From Xanthobacter oligotrophicus (GTDB lineage: Bacteria; Pseudomonadota; Alphaproteobacteria; Rhizobiales; Xanthobacteraceae): a stretch of 64,000 nucleotides of DNA. This document shows positions 8,647-17,764 of this stretch, in pieces. Position 1 is the stretch's first letter. The number at the start of each line of letters is the position of its first letter. Location: contig NZ_VTTL01000004.1 of NCBI RefSeq assembly GCF_008364685.1, positions 248,001-312,000 of the forward strand. The letters run 5' to 3'. The position numbers and the translations under genes are program-made. A model generated the notes under the pieces. That model saw only the letters and a program-made list of their open reading frames with translations, did no database searches and was not told the DNA's origin.

Positions 8647-9343
8647 AGTTCGCGACCTTTGCGCTGCCTATGGCGGCCCGGACGTGCTGTCTTCCGTCAC
8701 CCTGGAGGTGAAGGCCGGCGAGACGGTGGCGGTGCTCGGCGCCAACACGGCGGGCAAGACGACGCTGCTGCGCTCCATCTCCGGCCTCGTGCCCAAGGCG
8801 CGCGGCACCATCGCCTTCGAGGGGGCGGCGTTGCTGGGCCGGGCGGCCCACACCATCCCCGGCCTTGGCATCGGCCACGTGCCGGAGGGGCGCCACGTGT
8901 TCCCGCGCATGACGACGCTGGACAATCTGATGATGGGCGCCTTCGGCCATCGCGGCGCGCGCGACATTCCCGAGCGGGTGGAGCGGGTGTTTGCCCTGTT
9001 CCCGCGCCTCAAGGAGCGGCAGGCGCAGATGGCGGGCTCCATGTCCGGCGGCGAGCAACAGATGGTCTCCATCGGCCGCGCGCTCATGGGCCAACCGAAG
9101 CTGCTTTTGCTCGACGAGCCGAGCCACGGCCTCGCCCCCATCGTGGTGGACGAGCTGCATGCGGCCATCGGCGAGATCAACCGGCAGGGCGTGTCGGTGC
9201 TGCTGGTGGAGCAGAACGCCATGCTCGCCTTGTCCGTCGCCCACCGCGGCTACGTGCTGGAGGCGGGCCACGTGGTGCTCTCGGGCACCGCGCAATCCCT
9301 CTCCGACGATCCCGGCGTGCGGCGCGCCTATCTCGGCGTGTGA
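8639..9343 (+). CDS. livF: ABC transporter ATP-binding protein LivF (nitrilase operon)
   Basis: Second ATPase of the importer (234 aa). Walker A is GANTAGKTT (residues 34-42), a slight variant with Thr where Gly is common but with the essential Lys intact. The signature is MSGGEQQM, Walker B LLLDEPSHGL and the switch region LLVEQNAM, all standard for LivF. The start at 8639 lies inside the end of livG. The stop is followed after 29 bases by the nitrilase start, so the transporter and nitrilase are almost certainly co-transcribed. Confidence 0.9.
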   Translation: MLEVRDLCAAYGGPDVLSSVTLEVKAGETVAVLGANTAGKTTLLRSISGLVPKARGTIAFEGAALLGRAAHTIPGLGIGHVPEGRHVFPRMTTLDNLMMGAFGHRGARDIPERVERVFALFPRLKERQAQMAGSMSGGEQQMVSIGRALMGQPKLLLLDEPSHGLAPIVVDELHAAIGEINRQGVSVLLVEQNAMLALSVAHRGYVLEAGHVVLSGTAQSLSDDPGVRRAYLGV

Positions 9344-9372
9344 CGCCCCATCAAATCCCAGGGAGAAGAAAG

Positions 9373-10299
9373 ATGAAAGTGAAAGCCGGCGTCGCCCAGG
9401 TGGGCGCGGTGCCCTTCGACGTGGAGGCCTCGGTCGCCAAGGCCGAGTCGTGGATCGCCAAGGCGGGGGCGGAGGGCTGCGAGATCGTGGTGTTCCCCGA
9501 AGCCTTCCTCTCGGTCTATCCGAAGGGCTCGGATTTCGATATCTCCATCGGCGTGCGCACCGCGCGCGGGCGCGACGATTTCCGCCGCTATTTCGACGCC
9601 GCCATCACCGTGCCGGGGCCGGAGACGGACCGCATCGGCAAGGCGGCGGGCGAGGCCAAGACCTATGTGGTCATCGGCGTGATGGAGCGGGAGCTGGGCA
9701 CCATGTATTGCACGGTGCTCTATTTCGGCCCGGACGGGTCCTTGCTGGGCAAGCACCGCAAGCTGATGCCCACCGCCGGCGAGCGCCTCGCCTGGGGCTT
9801 CGGCGATGGCTCGACGCTGCCGGTGTTCGACACGCCCATCGGCAAGATCGGTGCGGTGATCTGCTGGGAGAACTACATGCCCATGCTGCGCATGACCATG
9901 TACGCCAAGGGCGTCTCGCTCTATTGCGCGCCCACCGCCGACGACCGCGAGACCTGGCTGCCCACCATGCGCCACATCGCGCTGGAGGGCCGCTGCTTCG
10001 TGCTCACCACCTGCCAGGTGGTCAAGCGCGGCGACTTCCCGGATGACTACCGCTGCTCCATCACCGGCGATCCCGAGGCGATCGTGATGCACGGCGGGGC
10101 GGCCATCATCGATCCCCTCGGCAAGGTGCTGGCCGGCCCGGTCTTCGACACGGAGACGCTCCTGACCGCCGAGCTGGACCTGGACGATCTGGGCCGCGCC
10201 AAGTTCGACTTCGACGTGGCCGGCAACTACGCCCGGCCGGACGTTTTCAGCCTGACGGTCAACGAAGCCCCGCAGCAGGCGGTTCGCCTGAAGGCTTGA
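9373..10299 (+). CDS. Nitrilase (carbon-nitrogen hydrolase superfamily, 308 aa)
   Basis: Hydrolyses a nitrile to the carboxylic acid and ammonia. The catalytic triad is clear: Glu43 in FPEAF, Lys130 in HRKLMPT and Cys164 in CWENYMP. The additional conserved Glu137 is in GERLAWG. The C-W-E-N-Y/L sequence after the Cys is that of true nitrilases rather than amidases or carbamoylases. It is cytoplasmic, slightly shorter than many bacterial nitrilases (330-370 aa), and has a well-placed GGGAGAA ribosome-binding site. Position after livF and opposite an aldoxime dehydratase implies a role in the aldoxime-nitrile pathway. Substrate range (aliphatic, arylaceto- or hydroxynitrile) is not predictable here. 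Cyanide-hydrating relatives share the triad and cannot be strictly excluded. Confidence 0.9.
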   Translation: MKVKAGVAQVGAVPFDVEASVAKAESWIAKAGAEGCEIVVFPEAFLSVYPKGSDFDISIGVRTARGRDDFRRYFDAAITVPGPETDRIGKAAGEAKTYVVIGVMERELGTMYCTVLYFGPDGSLLGKHRKLMPTAGERLAWGFGDGSTLPVFDTPIGKIGAVICWENYMPMLRMTMYAKGVSLYCAPTADDRETWLPTMRHIALEGRCFVLTTCQVVKRGDFPDDYRCSITGDPEAIVMHGGAAIIDPLGKVLAGPVFDTETLLTAELDLDDLGRAKFDFDVAGNYARPDVFSLTVNEAPQQAVRLKA

Positions 10300-10337
10300 A
10301 CACGGCGGGACATGCAATCCGCCGCGAATTCATCCAT

Positions 10338-10373
10338 TCTCACGGCGCGGCTCGCCTGCGCCGCGCCGTGAGA
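10338..10373 (+). promoter_or_regulatory. Perfect 14-bp hairpin just upstream of the TrmB-type regulator
   Basis: TCTCACGGCGCGGC at 10338-10351 pairs perfectly with GCCGCGCCGTGAGA at 10360-10373 around an 8-base loop. The 3' arm ends 10 bases before the ATG at 10384 and contains the only purine run (GTGAGA) that could act as ribosome-binding site. It may be a terminator for the transporter-nitrilase operon, a translational brake on the regulator, or both. There is no T-run. Confidence 0.5.
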
Positions 10374-10383
10374 CCAACACGTC

Positions 10384-11178
10384 ATGGACATGGAAGAAAA
10401 GCTCGCCAAGATCGGAATCACCGGAAAGCTGTTCAAGCTGTACCTCGCCGCCGTAGAGCTGGGTGAGGCGCCGGTGCAGGAGGTGGCCGCCCGTGCCGGG
10501 CTTGCCCGCACCACCGCCTATGACGTGCTGGAGCGGCTGGAGCAGGAGGAGCTGATCCGCATCGAGGAGCGTTCCGGCCGGCGCTTCGTGGTGGCGGAGG
10601 ATCCGGTGGGCATGCTCCAGCGCCTGGAACTGCGCAAGCAGGTGATCACCGATGTGATGCCGCAGATCCGCTCCCTCTACAACCGCGCCAAGGGCAAGCC
10701 GCAGATCCGTTTCTACGAGGGCGAGGAGGGCATCAACACGGTGCTGTGGGACACCCTGACCTGCCAGAGCAAGACCTTGTGCGGCATCCTCTCCATGAAC
10801 GAGCTGATCGAGACGCCGGGGCTCGGGGAGATGGACGTGTACATTTCCGAGCGGGTGAAGCGTGGCATCACGCTGAAGGTGCTGCGCTCGCGCAACAAGG
10901 ATGTGGAGCAGATCTGGCCTTCCGGCATGGAGCAATTGCGCGAGCTGCGCTATGCGCCGGACGCCATGACGCTGGGCGTGACCCAGTATGTCTATGACGA
11001 CAAGGTCTCCATCATCTCTTCCAAGCGCGAGAATTACGGCCTCATCATCGAGAGCGAGGATTTCGCCCGCCTGCAGTCGCTGATGTTCGAGACCTTGTGG
11101 TCCATCTCCACGCCGGCGACCCCGGCCGAACCGCCGCGCAAGCCCGCGGGCGGACGCCGCCGCGCGGAGAAGGTTTAG
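10384..11178 (+). CDS. TrmB-family transcriptional regulator (264 aa)
   Basis: The N-terminus (LAKIGITGKLFKLYLAAVELG...) and the winged helix VQEVAARAGLARTTAYDVLERLEQEELI (residues about 30-58) are typical of TrmB/sugar-specific regulators. A short helical linker and a C-terminal ligand-sensing domain follow (FYEGEEGI, YISERVKRGITLKVLRSR, YVYDDKVSIIS), which resembles the phospholipase D-like fold seen in this family. The basic tail (GGRRRAEKV) could contact DNA. Located directly behind the nitrilase, it is the best candidate to control the divergent aldoxime/nitrile operons through the GTCGAAA palindromes. Whether it acts as repressor or activator is not visible. Confidence 0.78.
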   Translation: MDMEEKLAKIGITGKLFKLYLAAVELGEAPVQEVAARAGLARTTAYDVLERLEQEELIRIEERSGRRFVVAEDPVGMLQRLELRKQVITDVMPQIRSLYNRAKGKPQIRFYEGEEGINTVLWDTLTCQSKTLCGILSMNELIETPGLGEMDVYISERVKRGITLKVLRSRNKDVEQIWPSGMEQLRELRYAPDAMTLGVTQYVYDDKVSIISSKRENYGLIIESEDFARLQSLMFETLWSISTPATPAEPPRKPAGGRRRAEKV

Positions 11179-11184
11179 GCAGGC

Positions 11185-11877
11185 CTACCTGCCGGCCTGG
11201 ACGAGACCCGGCAAATCGTTCGCCTGCAGTTGCAGTCGGGTGCGGCGGATGTGGCTTTCGAGCAGATGCTGCACGTCCACGCCGTCGCGGCGCCGGATCG
11301 CCTCCATGATGAGGCGGTGCTCGCTGTGGATGATCCACTGGCCCTCTTTCCCGATGAGGTGGGAATAGGCGCGGCGATAATGCTGGGTGGTGTTCCAGAA
11401 GCGCTCGATCATGGCCAGCAACGTGGGCATGGCCGCCGCCTTGTAGCTGAGCAGGTGGAATTCTCGGTCCAGCTTCAGGAAATCCTCCACCTCCGTTGAG
11501 GCCTCGATCTGCGCGCACAGGTCCGCGAGGCGGGCGATGGTGGCCGCGTCCATGTTGCGGATGCTCTCGCTGAGGGCGAGGGGCTCGATGCGCTCGCGGA
11601 TCTTGTAGATTTCCACGCACTCGTTGATGTCGGTCTTGGCGATCCAGGCGCCGGAATTGGGCACCAGCACAACCAGCCCCTCGCTTTCGAGGTCCCGCAG
11701 GGCCTCGCGCACGGGGATGCGGCTGGTGCCGTAGCGCTCGGCCAGCTCTTCCTGCCGCACGCGGGTGCCGGGGGCGTAGAGCCCGGCGAGGATTCCGGCT
11801 CGCAGGTCCGTGGCGATGGCGTGGCTGCGGACGCCCTGGTCCTTGTCCGCCCCGTCCGGGGATTTTTCCGTTCTCAT
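11185..11877 (-). CDS. GntR-family regulator with FCD domain
   Basis: Transcriptional regulator of 230 aa from the ATG at 11877 (MRTEKSPDGADKDQG). The N-terminal winged helix includes GTRVRQEELAERYGTSRIPVREALRDLESEGL, the classic GntR recognition helix region. The rest is an all-helical FCD ligand domain with acidic and His residues (LDREFHLLSY, IHSEHRLIMEAI, LLESHIRRT) that usually coordinate a metal and bind small carboxylates. It is divergent from the VOC-E1-E2-transporter operon and probably controls it through the TTGGATAC repeats between them. It converges on the TrmB-type gene with only 6 bases between the stops. Confidence 0.85.
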   Translation of the reverse strand: MRTEKSPDGADKDQGVRSHAIATDLRAGILAGLYAPGTRVRQEELAERYGTSRIPVREALRDLESEGLVVLVPNSGAWIAKTDINECVEIYKIRERIEPLALSESIRNMDAATIARLADLCAQIEASTEVEDFLKLDREFHLLSYKAAAMPTLLAMIERFWNTTQHYRRAYSHLIGKEGQWIIHSEHRLIMEAIRRRDGVDVQHLLESHIRRTRLQLQANDLPGLVQAGR

Positions 11878-11933
11878 GGCGCGCTCTGCTGGAGGATCCC
11901 TGACTCGCAGGGGGACCGTGCGGCTCGGTTGAT

Positions 11934-12024
11934 TTGGATACCATGCGCGTGCGCATTCCAGCAAATGTATCCAAATATGCGTATTTTGCGCTGTAATATC
12001 CCAATATGTGCCACAATTGGATAC
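11934..12024. promoter_or_regulatory. Three TTGGATAC boxes between gntR and the VOC gene
   Basis: TTGGATAC occurs at 11934-11941 and 12017-12024 and in reverse orientation (GTATCCAA) at 11967-11974. The third copy sits in CAAT-TGGATAC-ATTG, itself flanked by inverted bases. A separate perfect inverted repeat, ATGCGC-GT-GCGCAT, lies at 11943-11956. The segment is AT-rich and lies between divergent genes, so these are candidate operators of the adjacent GntR protein. Confidence 0.5.
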
Positions 12025-12203
12025 ATTGATGTTGACAGCGTATCTCACCAGCCGTATCCGTCAGGAAAGCGGCGCAGATCGTTTGGCAAGGGAGAGACGC
12101 GAGGGCGAGGGGGCTGCGGCGACCGCGACGGTGGCCCGCTTCCCGCGGAAATCGCACCCTGTCCCAGCCGAACGGCACGCCGATCCCTCCAGCGGGTCGG
12201 GTC

Positions 12204-12770
12204 ATGAGCACTGAGGGTGGGCAATCCTACGAGACGGCCAAGCGGGGGCTTCCGGGCCTGCGCGGCACCGATCATATCGGCTTCACCGTTCCCGATATCG
12301 ACGAGGCGGTGCGCTTCTTCGTGGATGTCATCGGCTGCATCCAGGTCTACGAGCTTGGCCCGTTCCAGGCCGAGGACGACTGGATGGCGCGGCAGCTCAA
12401 TGTCGATCCCCGCACCATCATGAAGAAGCTCGTCTTCCTGCGCTGCGGATTCGGCTCCAATTTCGAGATCTTCCAGTACATCGCTCCGGACCAGCGGACG
12501 ATACAGCCGCGCAACAGCGACGTGGGTGGCCATCATCTTGCGTTCTACGTGGACGACATGGATGCCGCCGTCCGCCACCTTGAGGTGCACGGCGCCCGCA
12601 TCTGCGGCGTGCCGGTGACGCGCGAGAGCGGCCCCAGCGGCGGGCAGACCTGGGTCTATTTCCTCACCCCCTGGGGTATGCAGTGCGAGCTGGTGAGCTT
12701 TCCCAATGGCAAGGCCTATGAGCGCACGTCCTCCCTGAGGCTCTGGCACACCGCCGACCCGGGCGGCTGA
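12204..12770 (+). CDS. VOC (glyoxalase/dioxygenase fold) family protein
   Basis: A 188-aa protein of the vicinal oxygen chelate superfamily. Two beta-alpha-beta-beta-beta modules are visible. Metal-ligand candidates are the His in GTDHIGFTV (about residue 24), the Glu in NFEIFQY, the His in GGHHLAFYV and the Glu in MQCELVSF. The fold serves epimerases, glyoxalases, lyases and extradiol dioxygenases, so the reaction is open. As first gene of the operon with a fused E1 and E2 of a 2-oxoacid-type dehydrogenase, it may prepare or isomerise their substrate; that is inference. Confidence 0.75.
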   Translation: MSTEGGQSYETAKRGLPGLRGTDHIGFTVPDIDEAVRFFVDVIGCIQVYELGPFQAEDDWMARQLNVDPRTIMKKLVFLRCGFGSNFEIFQYIAPDQRTIQPRNSDVGGHHLAFYVDDMDAAVRHLEVHGARICGVPVTRESGPSGGQTWVYFLTPWGMQCELVSFPNGKAYERTSSLRLWHTADPGG

Positions 12771-12856
12771 GCCATGGCTAGCACCTTGATGTCACGTTCT
12801 TTCGCGCGGGGGATGTTTGCACCCCCGACGTTTCCAGCGTTTTCGGAGCTGCCGTG

Positions 12857-15043
12857 ATGGCGACCCATATGGACCTGAAGCCCGCCGCCCCCTGGCGTGA
12901 GCTGACCACCTCGCGCGATGACTGGAATGCGGCCGATCCGGCCCTGCTCGGCACCATGCTCACCTCCATGGTGCTGATCCGCGCCTTCGAGGAGAAGGTG
13001 CTGGAGCTGGCTGGGCAGGGGCTGGTGCACGGCCCCGCCCATTCGGCCATCGGTCAGGAAGGCGGTGCCACCGGATCCGCCGTCATGATGCGCGCTTCCG
13101 ACCAGGTGAACGGCTCCCATCGGGCGCACCACCAGTTCCTCGCCAAGTCGCTGGCCTATGTGGCGCCGGATGGCCTGTCCCCCACTGCCGCCATCGGTGG
13201 CGACGTGCGCGATCTGTCCAAGAAGACCATGGCGGAAATCCTTGGCCTCGCCCAGGGCTTCTGCAAGGGGCGCGGCGGCTCCATGCACCTGCGCTGGGGC
13301 GATGCCGGCAATCTCGGCACCAATGCCATTGTCGGCGGCGGCGTGCCGCTGGCGGCGGGGGCGGCCTTCGCCCACAAGCGCGCCGGCACGGGCGATGCCG
13401 TCTTCACCTATTTCGGCGACGGGGCCACCAATATCGGCTCGGTGCTGGAGACCATGAACCTCGCGGCGGCCTGGAAGCTGCCCCTGTGCTTCTTCATCGA
13501 GAACAACCGCTACGCCGTCTCCACCCATGTGGAGGAGGCCACCGCAGAGACCCGCCTGTCCGCGCGCGGGCTGGGCTTTGCCATCCCCTCCTGGAAGGTG
13601 GACGGCATGGACCCGCTGGCCGTGGCGCTAGCCAGCGCCGAGGCGCTGGAGGTGATGCGATCGGGCGGTGGCCCCACCGTCATCGAGGCGGATGTCTACC
13701 GCTTCTTCCACCAGAACGGACCACTCCCCGGCAGCGCCTTCGGCTATCGCACCCGCGAGGAAGAGCAGGAGTGGCGCCGGCGCGATCCCATCGATCTCGT
13801 GGCCCGCGAGATGGCCCTGCGCCAGCTCATCGGCGATGAGGAAGTCGCCGCCCTGCGCGCCCGCGCCAAGGCGCTCATGGAGGATGTGGCCGGCGAGCTG
13901 GTGGAGCAGGTGGACGGCAAGCGCCGCATCATCCCGGCCCTGTGGCCGTCGCCTGATTTCCGCGATTTCGGCGTGCGCGGCGACCTCTCGGAACTCGATG
14001 GCGTGCGCACCGAGGAACTGGAGACCTTCACCGGCCGTATCGAGCCGCAGGCCCGCTTCGTGGATGTGGTGGCGGACGTGATGCACCGGCGCATGGCGCA
14101 AGACGACCGCATCGTGGTGATGGGCGAGGACGTGCATCGCCTCAAGGGTGGCACCAATGGCGCCACGCGCGGCCTGAAGGATGCCTTCGGCGACCGCGTG
14201 CTCGGCACTCCCATCAGCGAGAACGCCTTCGCGGGCCTCGCCGGCGGCATCGCCATGGACGGGCGCTACGTGCCGGTGATCGAGTTCATGTATCCGGACT
14301 TCATGTGGGTCGCCGCCGACCAGGTGTTCAACCAGATCGGCAAGGCGCGGCATATGTTCGGCGGCGACATGGCGGTGCCGCTGGTGCTGCGCACCAAGGT
14401 GGCCATGGGCACGGGCTATGGCTCGCAGCATTCCATGGACCCGGCCGGCATCTTCGCCACTGCCGTGGGCTGGCGCATCGTCGCCCCCTCCACGCCGTTC
14501 GATTATGTGGGCCTCATGAACAGTGCACTGGCCTGCCAGGACCCCGTGCTCGTGCTGGAGCATGTGGACCTCTACAACGCCAAGGGCCCGGCGCCGGTCG
14601 ATGACCTCGATTACTTCATTCCCCTCGGCAAGGCCAAGGTGGTGCGTCCCGGCTCGGCCATGACCATCCTCACCTATCTGTCCATGGTGAAGTCGACTCT
14701 GGAGGAGGTGGAGCGCCTGGGTGTGGATGCGGAGGTCATCGACCTGCGCAGCCTCGACCGCGCCGGCCTCGACTGGGAAACCATCGAGGCCTCCATCGCC
14801 AAGACCGGCAACGTGCTAGTGGTGGAGCAGGGTTCGGTGGGCACCTCCTACGGCGGTTTCCTTGCCGCCGAGATCCAGTCCCGCTGCTTCGATGCGCTCG
14901 ACCAGCCGGTGCAACGCGTCCATGGCGGGGAGGCCTCGCCCAGCATCTCCAAGGTGCTGGAAGCCGCCGCCTGCGCCGGTCCCAAGGACATCGAGGCCGG
15001 CATCCGCCGCGTCATGGCCGAGCAGGGCCTCGCCCTCGCCTGA
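12857..15043 (+). CDS. 2-oxoacid/acetoin dehydrogenase E1, alpha and beta subunits fused (728 aa)
   Basis: ThDP-dependent E1 that oxidatively cleaves a 2-oxoacid or acetoin-like substrate and passes the acyl group to E2. Residues 30-350 form the alpha part with the ThDP motif [12 protein letters not shown]...ENN (187-217). Residues about 395-728 form the beta part ([34 protein letters not shown]). Most bacterial relatives encode the two chains separately, so this is a fusion. The start at 12857 is chosen over a GTG at 12854. The E2 follows after 13 bases, but no E3 (lipoamide dehydrogenase) is present in the window. The hydrolase-bearing E2 favours an acetoin-dehydrogenase-like role. Confidence 0.85.
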   Translation: MATHMDLKPAAPWRELTTSRDDWNAADPALLGTMLTSMVLIRAFEEKVLELAGQGLVHGPAHSAIGQEGGATGSAVMMRASDQVNGSHRAHHQFLAKSLAYVAPDGLSPTAAIGGDVRDLSKKTMAEILGLAQGFCKGRGGSMHLRWGDAGNLGTNAIVGGGVPLAAGAAFAHKRAGTGDAVFTYFGDGATNIGSVLETMNLAAAWKLPLCFFIENNRYAVSTHVEEATAETRLSARGLGFAIPSWKVDGMDPLAVALASAEALEVMRSGGGPTVIEADVYRFFHQNGPLPGSAFGYRTREEEQEWRRRDPIDLVAREMALRQLIGDEEVAALRARAKALMEDVAGELVEQVDGKRRIIPALWPSPDFRDFGVRGDLSELDGVRTEELETFTGRIEPQARFVDVVADVMHRRMAQDDRIVVMGEDVHRLKGGTNGATRGLKDAFGDRVLGTPISENAFAGLAGGIAMDGRYVPVIEFMYPDFMWVAADQVFNQIGKARHMFGGDMAVPLVLRTKVAMGTGYGSQHSMDPAGIFATAVGWRIVAPSTPFDYVGLMNSALACQDPVLVLEHVDLYNAKGPAPVDDLDYFIPLGKAKVVRPGSAMTILTYLSMVKSTLEEVERLGVDAEVIDLRSLDRAGLDWETIEASIAKTGNVLVVEQGSVGTSYGGFLAAEIQSRCFDALDQPVQRVHGGEASPSISKVLEAAACAGPKDIEAGIRRVMAEQGLALA

Positions 15044-15056
15044 TCAGGAGCCCCAC

Positions 15057-16433
15057 ATGCCCAAGGAAATCCTGATGCCCGCCCTCGCCGCCGGAATGGA
15101 GGAGGGCCACCTCGTCCGCTGGCTGAAGAAGGAAGGCGAGGCGGTGAAGCTTGGCGACCTGCTCGCCGAGATCGAGACCGACAAGGCCGTCATGGAGATG
15201 GAGGCGGAAGGCGAAGGCCGCCTCGGCCCCATCCTGATCGGAGACGGTTCGCGCGGCGTGGCGGTGGGCACCCTCATCGCCTCCATCCTCGCGGAGGGGG
15301 AAACGGCGCCCGCGCGGGTCGCGTCTGTCGCCGCTGCGCCGGCGGTGACGGCCGTGGCCGCGGCTGCGGCGGTTTCTGTTCCGGCATCGCCTGTACCTGC
15401 CCCCTCAACACCCGCGCCCGTTGCGCCGACCCCGAGCCTTGCGGCGCGGGCACCGTCCATCGCCGCCCTCGTGGCCGCGCGCAAGGTGGTGGCCTCGCCG
15501 CTCGCCCGGCGCCTCGCGGATGATTTCGGGGTCGATCTCAGCGCCGTCGCGGGCAGCGGTCCCAAGGGCCGTATCGTACGGATCGACGTGGAGAAGGCCC
15601 GCCATAAGGTGGCGCCCGCAGCACCACGTATCGCCACTGCTGCGCCGCGTCTCGGCAGCGGGTCGGGGCAGGGGGGGCTCAACCATGCATGGCTGCGCCA
15701 GGGCGAGGGCCGGCCGCTGGTGCTGGTTCACGGCTTCGGCTCGGAGCTGAACGGCTGGCGCCCCTTCCTCGCCGGCGCTGCGGTGTCGCGGCCGGTGCTC
15801 GGCATCGACCTTCCGGGCCATGGCGGGTCGGCCGGCCACGGCGCCGCGCGCTTCGAGGCGCTGGTGGCGGCGGTGGGCGAGACGCTGCAGGGGCTTGGCC
15901 TGTTCGATCTGGATCTCGTCGCCCATTCCCTCGGTGCGGCGGTGGCGGTGGCGCTGGCGGCGGAAGGCTATCCCGACGTGCGCTCGCTCTTCCTGCTGGC
16001 GCCGGCGGGCCTGGGGCCCGACATCAACGGCGCCTTCGTGTCCGGCCTTGCCCGTGCCCGCACCGCCGAGAGCCTTGCGCCCTGGCTGGGCGAGCTGGTT
16101 GCCGATCCCGCGGTGCTGACCCCCGCCTTCGTGCGAGCCGCCGCGGCGGCCCGCGCTGACGAGGCTTTGGTGGCGGCGCAGCAGCGCCTTGCCGCCGCCC
16201 TGTTTCCGGACGGCACGCAGGCCTTCAGCGTGCGGACGGAGCTGGAGCAGTTGCGCATCCCGGTCACCGTCGTCGCCGGCACCGAGGACAAGATCATCCC
16301 GCCGGGCCATGTGCGGCGGCTGCCGGGCATGGTGGGCCTGCACCTGTTTCCGGGCGTCGGCCACATGCCGCAGCTGGAGATCCGCGACGAGGTCTGGCGC
16401 CTTCTGGAGCGCCACCTGCGCGCGGCGGGGTGA
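15057..16433 (+). CDS. E2 acyltransferase-type protein: lipoyl domain plus alpha/beta-hydrolase (AcoC-like)
   Basis: Domain order over 458 aa: lipoyl domain (1-80, lipoylated Lys43 in [10 protein letters not shown]), an Ala/Pro-rich flexible linker (85-135), an E3/E1-binding peripheral domain (144-182, [18 protein letters not shown]...[11 protein letters not shown]), and an alpha/beta-hydrolase domain (205-458). Hydrolase residues are Ser291 in AHSLGA, Asp411 in GTEDKIIP and His436 in GVGHMPQ. This layout matches AcoC of acetoin dehydrogenase systems, where the hydrolase fold replaces the usual CAT-type acyltransferase domain. It is translated right after E1 with a GGAG ribosome-binding site. 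Confidence 0.85.
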   Translation: MPKEILMPALAAGMEEGHLVRWLKKEGEAVKLGDLLAEIETDKAVMEMEAEGEGRLGPILIGDGSRGVAVGTLIASILAEGETAPARVASVAAAPAVTAVAAAAAVSVPASPVPAPSTPAPVAPTPSLAARAPSIAALVAARKVVASPLARRLADDFGVDLSAVAGSGPKGRIVRIDVEKARHKVAPAAPRIATAAPRLGSGSGQGGLNHAWLRQGEGRPLVLVHGFGSELNGWRPFLAGAAVSRPVLGIDLPGHGGSAGHGAARFEALVAAVGETLQGLGLFDLDLVAHSLGAAVAVALAAEGYPDVRSLFLLAPAGLGPDINGAFVSGLARARTAESLAPWLGELVADPAVLTPAFVRAAAAARADEALVAAQQRLAAALFPDGTQAFSVRTELEQLRIPVTVVAGTEDKIIPPGHVRRLPGMVGLHLFPGVGHMPQLEIRDEVWRLLERHLRAAG

Positions 16434-16498
16434 GCCCGCAAAGAGTGAAGAAAAGTCGGGTGAAGCCAAGTAAAACGACGTCCCAGGGAGGACTTTTC

Positions 16499-17746
16499 AT
16501 GACCATCCGTACACATTTCCTCGCGCCCATCGCCGCCATGCTGCTGGCCTCGACGGCGGGCGCTGCCAGCGCCGAGCCGCTGAAGGTCGCGGTGATCGAG
16601 ACCCTTTCCGGTCCTCAGGCCTCCACCGGCCTGCTGTTCAAGACCGCCGCGAAATTCGGCATCGACAAGATCAACGCCGGCGGTGGCTATGGCGGCGAGC
16701 CCATCGCGCTGCTGGAATATGACAACCAGGGCGGCCCGGTGGGCGCTGCCGACAAGGTGAAGGCGGCCATCGCCGACGGCGCCCGCTTCATCGTGCAGGG
16801 CTCGTCCTCCGCCGTGTCGGGCCAGATCACCGAGGACGTGCGCAAGCACAATCTGCGCAATCCCGGCAAGGAAGTGCTCTTCCTCAACGTGGGCGGCGAG
16901 GCGCTGGAGCTGACCGGCGCCAAGTGCCACTTCTACCACTTCCGTTTCAATCCCAACGCGCAGGTGCGGGTGAAGCCCATGGTGCTGGCCATGAAGGATG
17001 CTGGCATTCTCGGCACCCGCGTCTATTCCATGAACCAGAACTACAGCTGGGGCATCGACATGGAGGGCGCCATCGTCGCCAACGCGCCGCTGGGCGGCTA
17101 CACGGTGGTGGAAAAGACCCTCCACGATGTCAACAAGATCCAGGATTTCTCGCCCTACGTCGCCAAGATCTCCGCGGCCAACGCCGAGACGGTGATCACC
17201 GGCAACTGGTCCAACGACCTGCTGCTTCTCATGAAGGCGGCCCATGGCGCCGGCCTGAAGACCCGCTTCGCCACCGCCTTCCTCGACCAGCCGGGCAATA
17301 TCGCCAATGCGGGCGATGTGGCCCTCGGCAATGTGGTCTCCCACCCCTTCAACGCCGAGGCGAGCGAGGCCACCGCTGCCTTCTCCGAGGACTACAAGGC
17401 CAAGACCGGCCACTATCCGGTCTATATCGAGCCGCAGACCGCCTTCGGCATGGCCATGGTGGGCGAGGCGCTGAAAAGCGTGCCGCCGGCCAAGGACGGC
17501 AGCGTCGACATCAACGCCGTCGCCAAGGCCATCGAGAACGTCAAGGTCAAGACGCCCATGGGCGAGGCCAGCATGCGCGCGGCCGACCACCAGGCACAGA
17601 TTCCCATGGCAGTCTCCATCGTGGCGGAGGACGCCAAGTTCAAGGTGGACGGCACCAACCTGGGCTTCAAGCCGATGAAGCTCTTCACCGCCGCCGAAGC
17701 CTCCTCTCCGGTGCAGGACGCCTGCAAGATGACGCGGCCCAACTGA
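16499..17746 (+). CDS. Liv-type ABC transporter substrate-binding protein (E1-E2 operon)
   Basis: Periplasmic binding protein of 415 aa. The start at 16499 is supported by an ideal GGGAGGA ribosome-binding site. The signal peptide runs to about AASAEP and the mature start is LKVAVIETLSGPQASTG. The fold is type I periplasmic binding protein. It opens the second complete Liv transporter of the window, placed after the E1-E2 genes, so its ligand is likely the substrate or a precursor for that dehydrogenase. It is only distantly similar to the two binding proteins of the nitrile island. Confidence 0.88.
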   Translation: MTIRTHFLAPIAAMLLASTAGAASAEPLKVAVIETLSGPQASTGLLFKTAAKFGIDKINAGGGYGGEPIALLEYDNQGGPVGAADKVKAAIADGARFIVQGSSSAVSGQITEDVRKHNLRNPGKEVLFLNVGGEALELTGAKCHFYHFRFNPNAQVRVKPMVLAMKDAGILGTRVYSMNQNYSWGIDMEGAIVANAPLGGYTVVEKTLHDVNKIQDFSPYVAKISAANAETVITGNWSNDLLLLMKAAHGAGLKTRFATAFLDQPGNIANAGDVALGNVVSHPFNAEASEATAAFSEDYKAKTGHYPVYIEPQTAFGMAMVGEALKSVPPAKDGSVDINAVAKAIENVKVKTPMGEASMRAADHQAQIPMAVSIVAEDAKFKVDGTNLGFKPMKLFTAAEASSPVQDACKMTRPN

Positions 17747-17764
17747 GCCTGTCCGCCTCACGAT

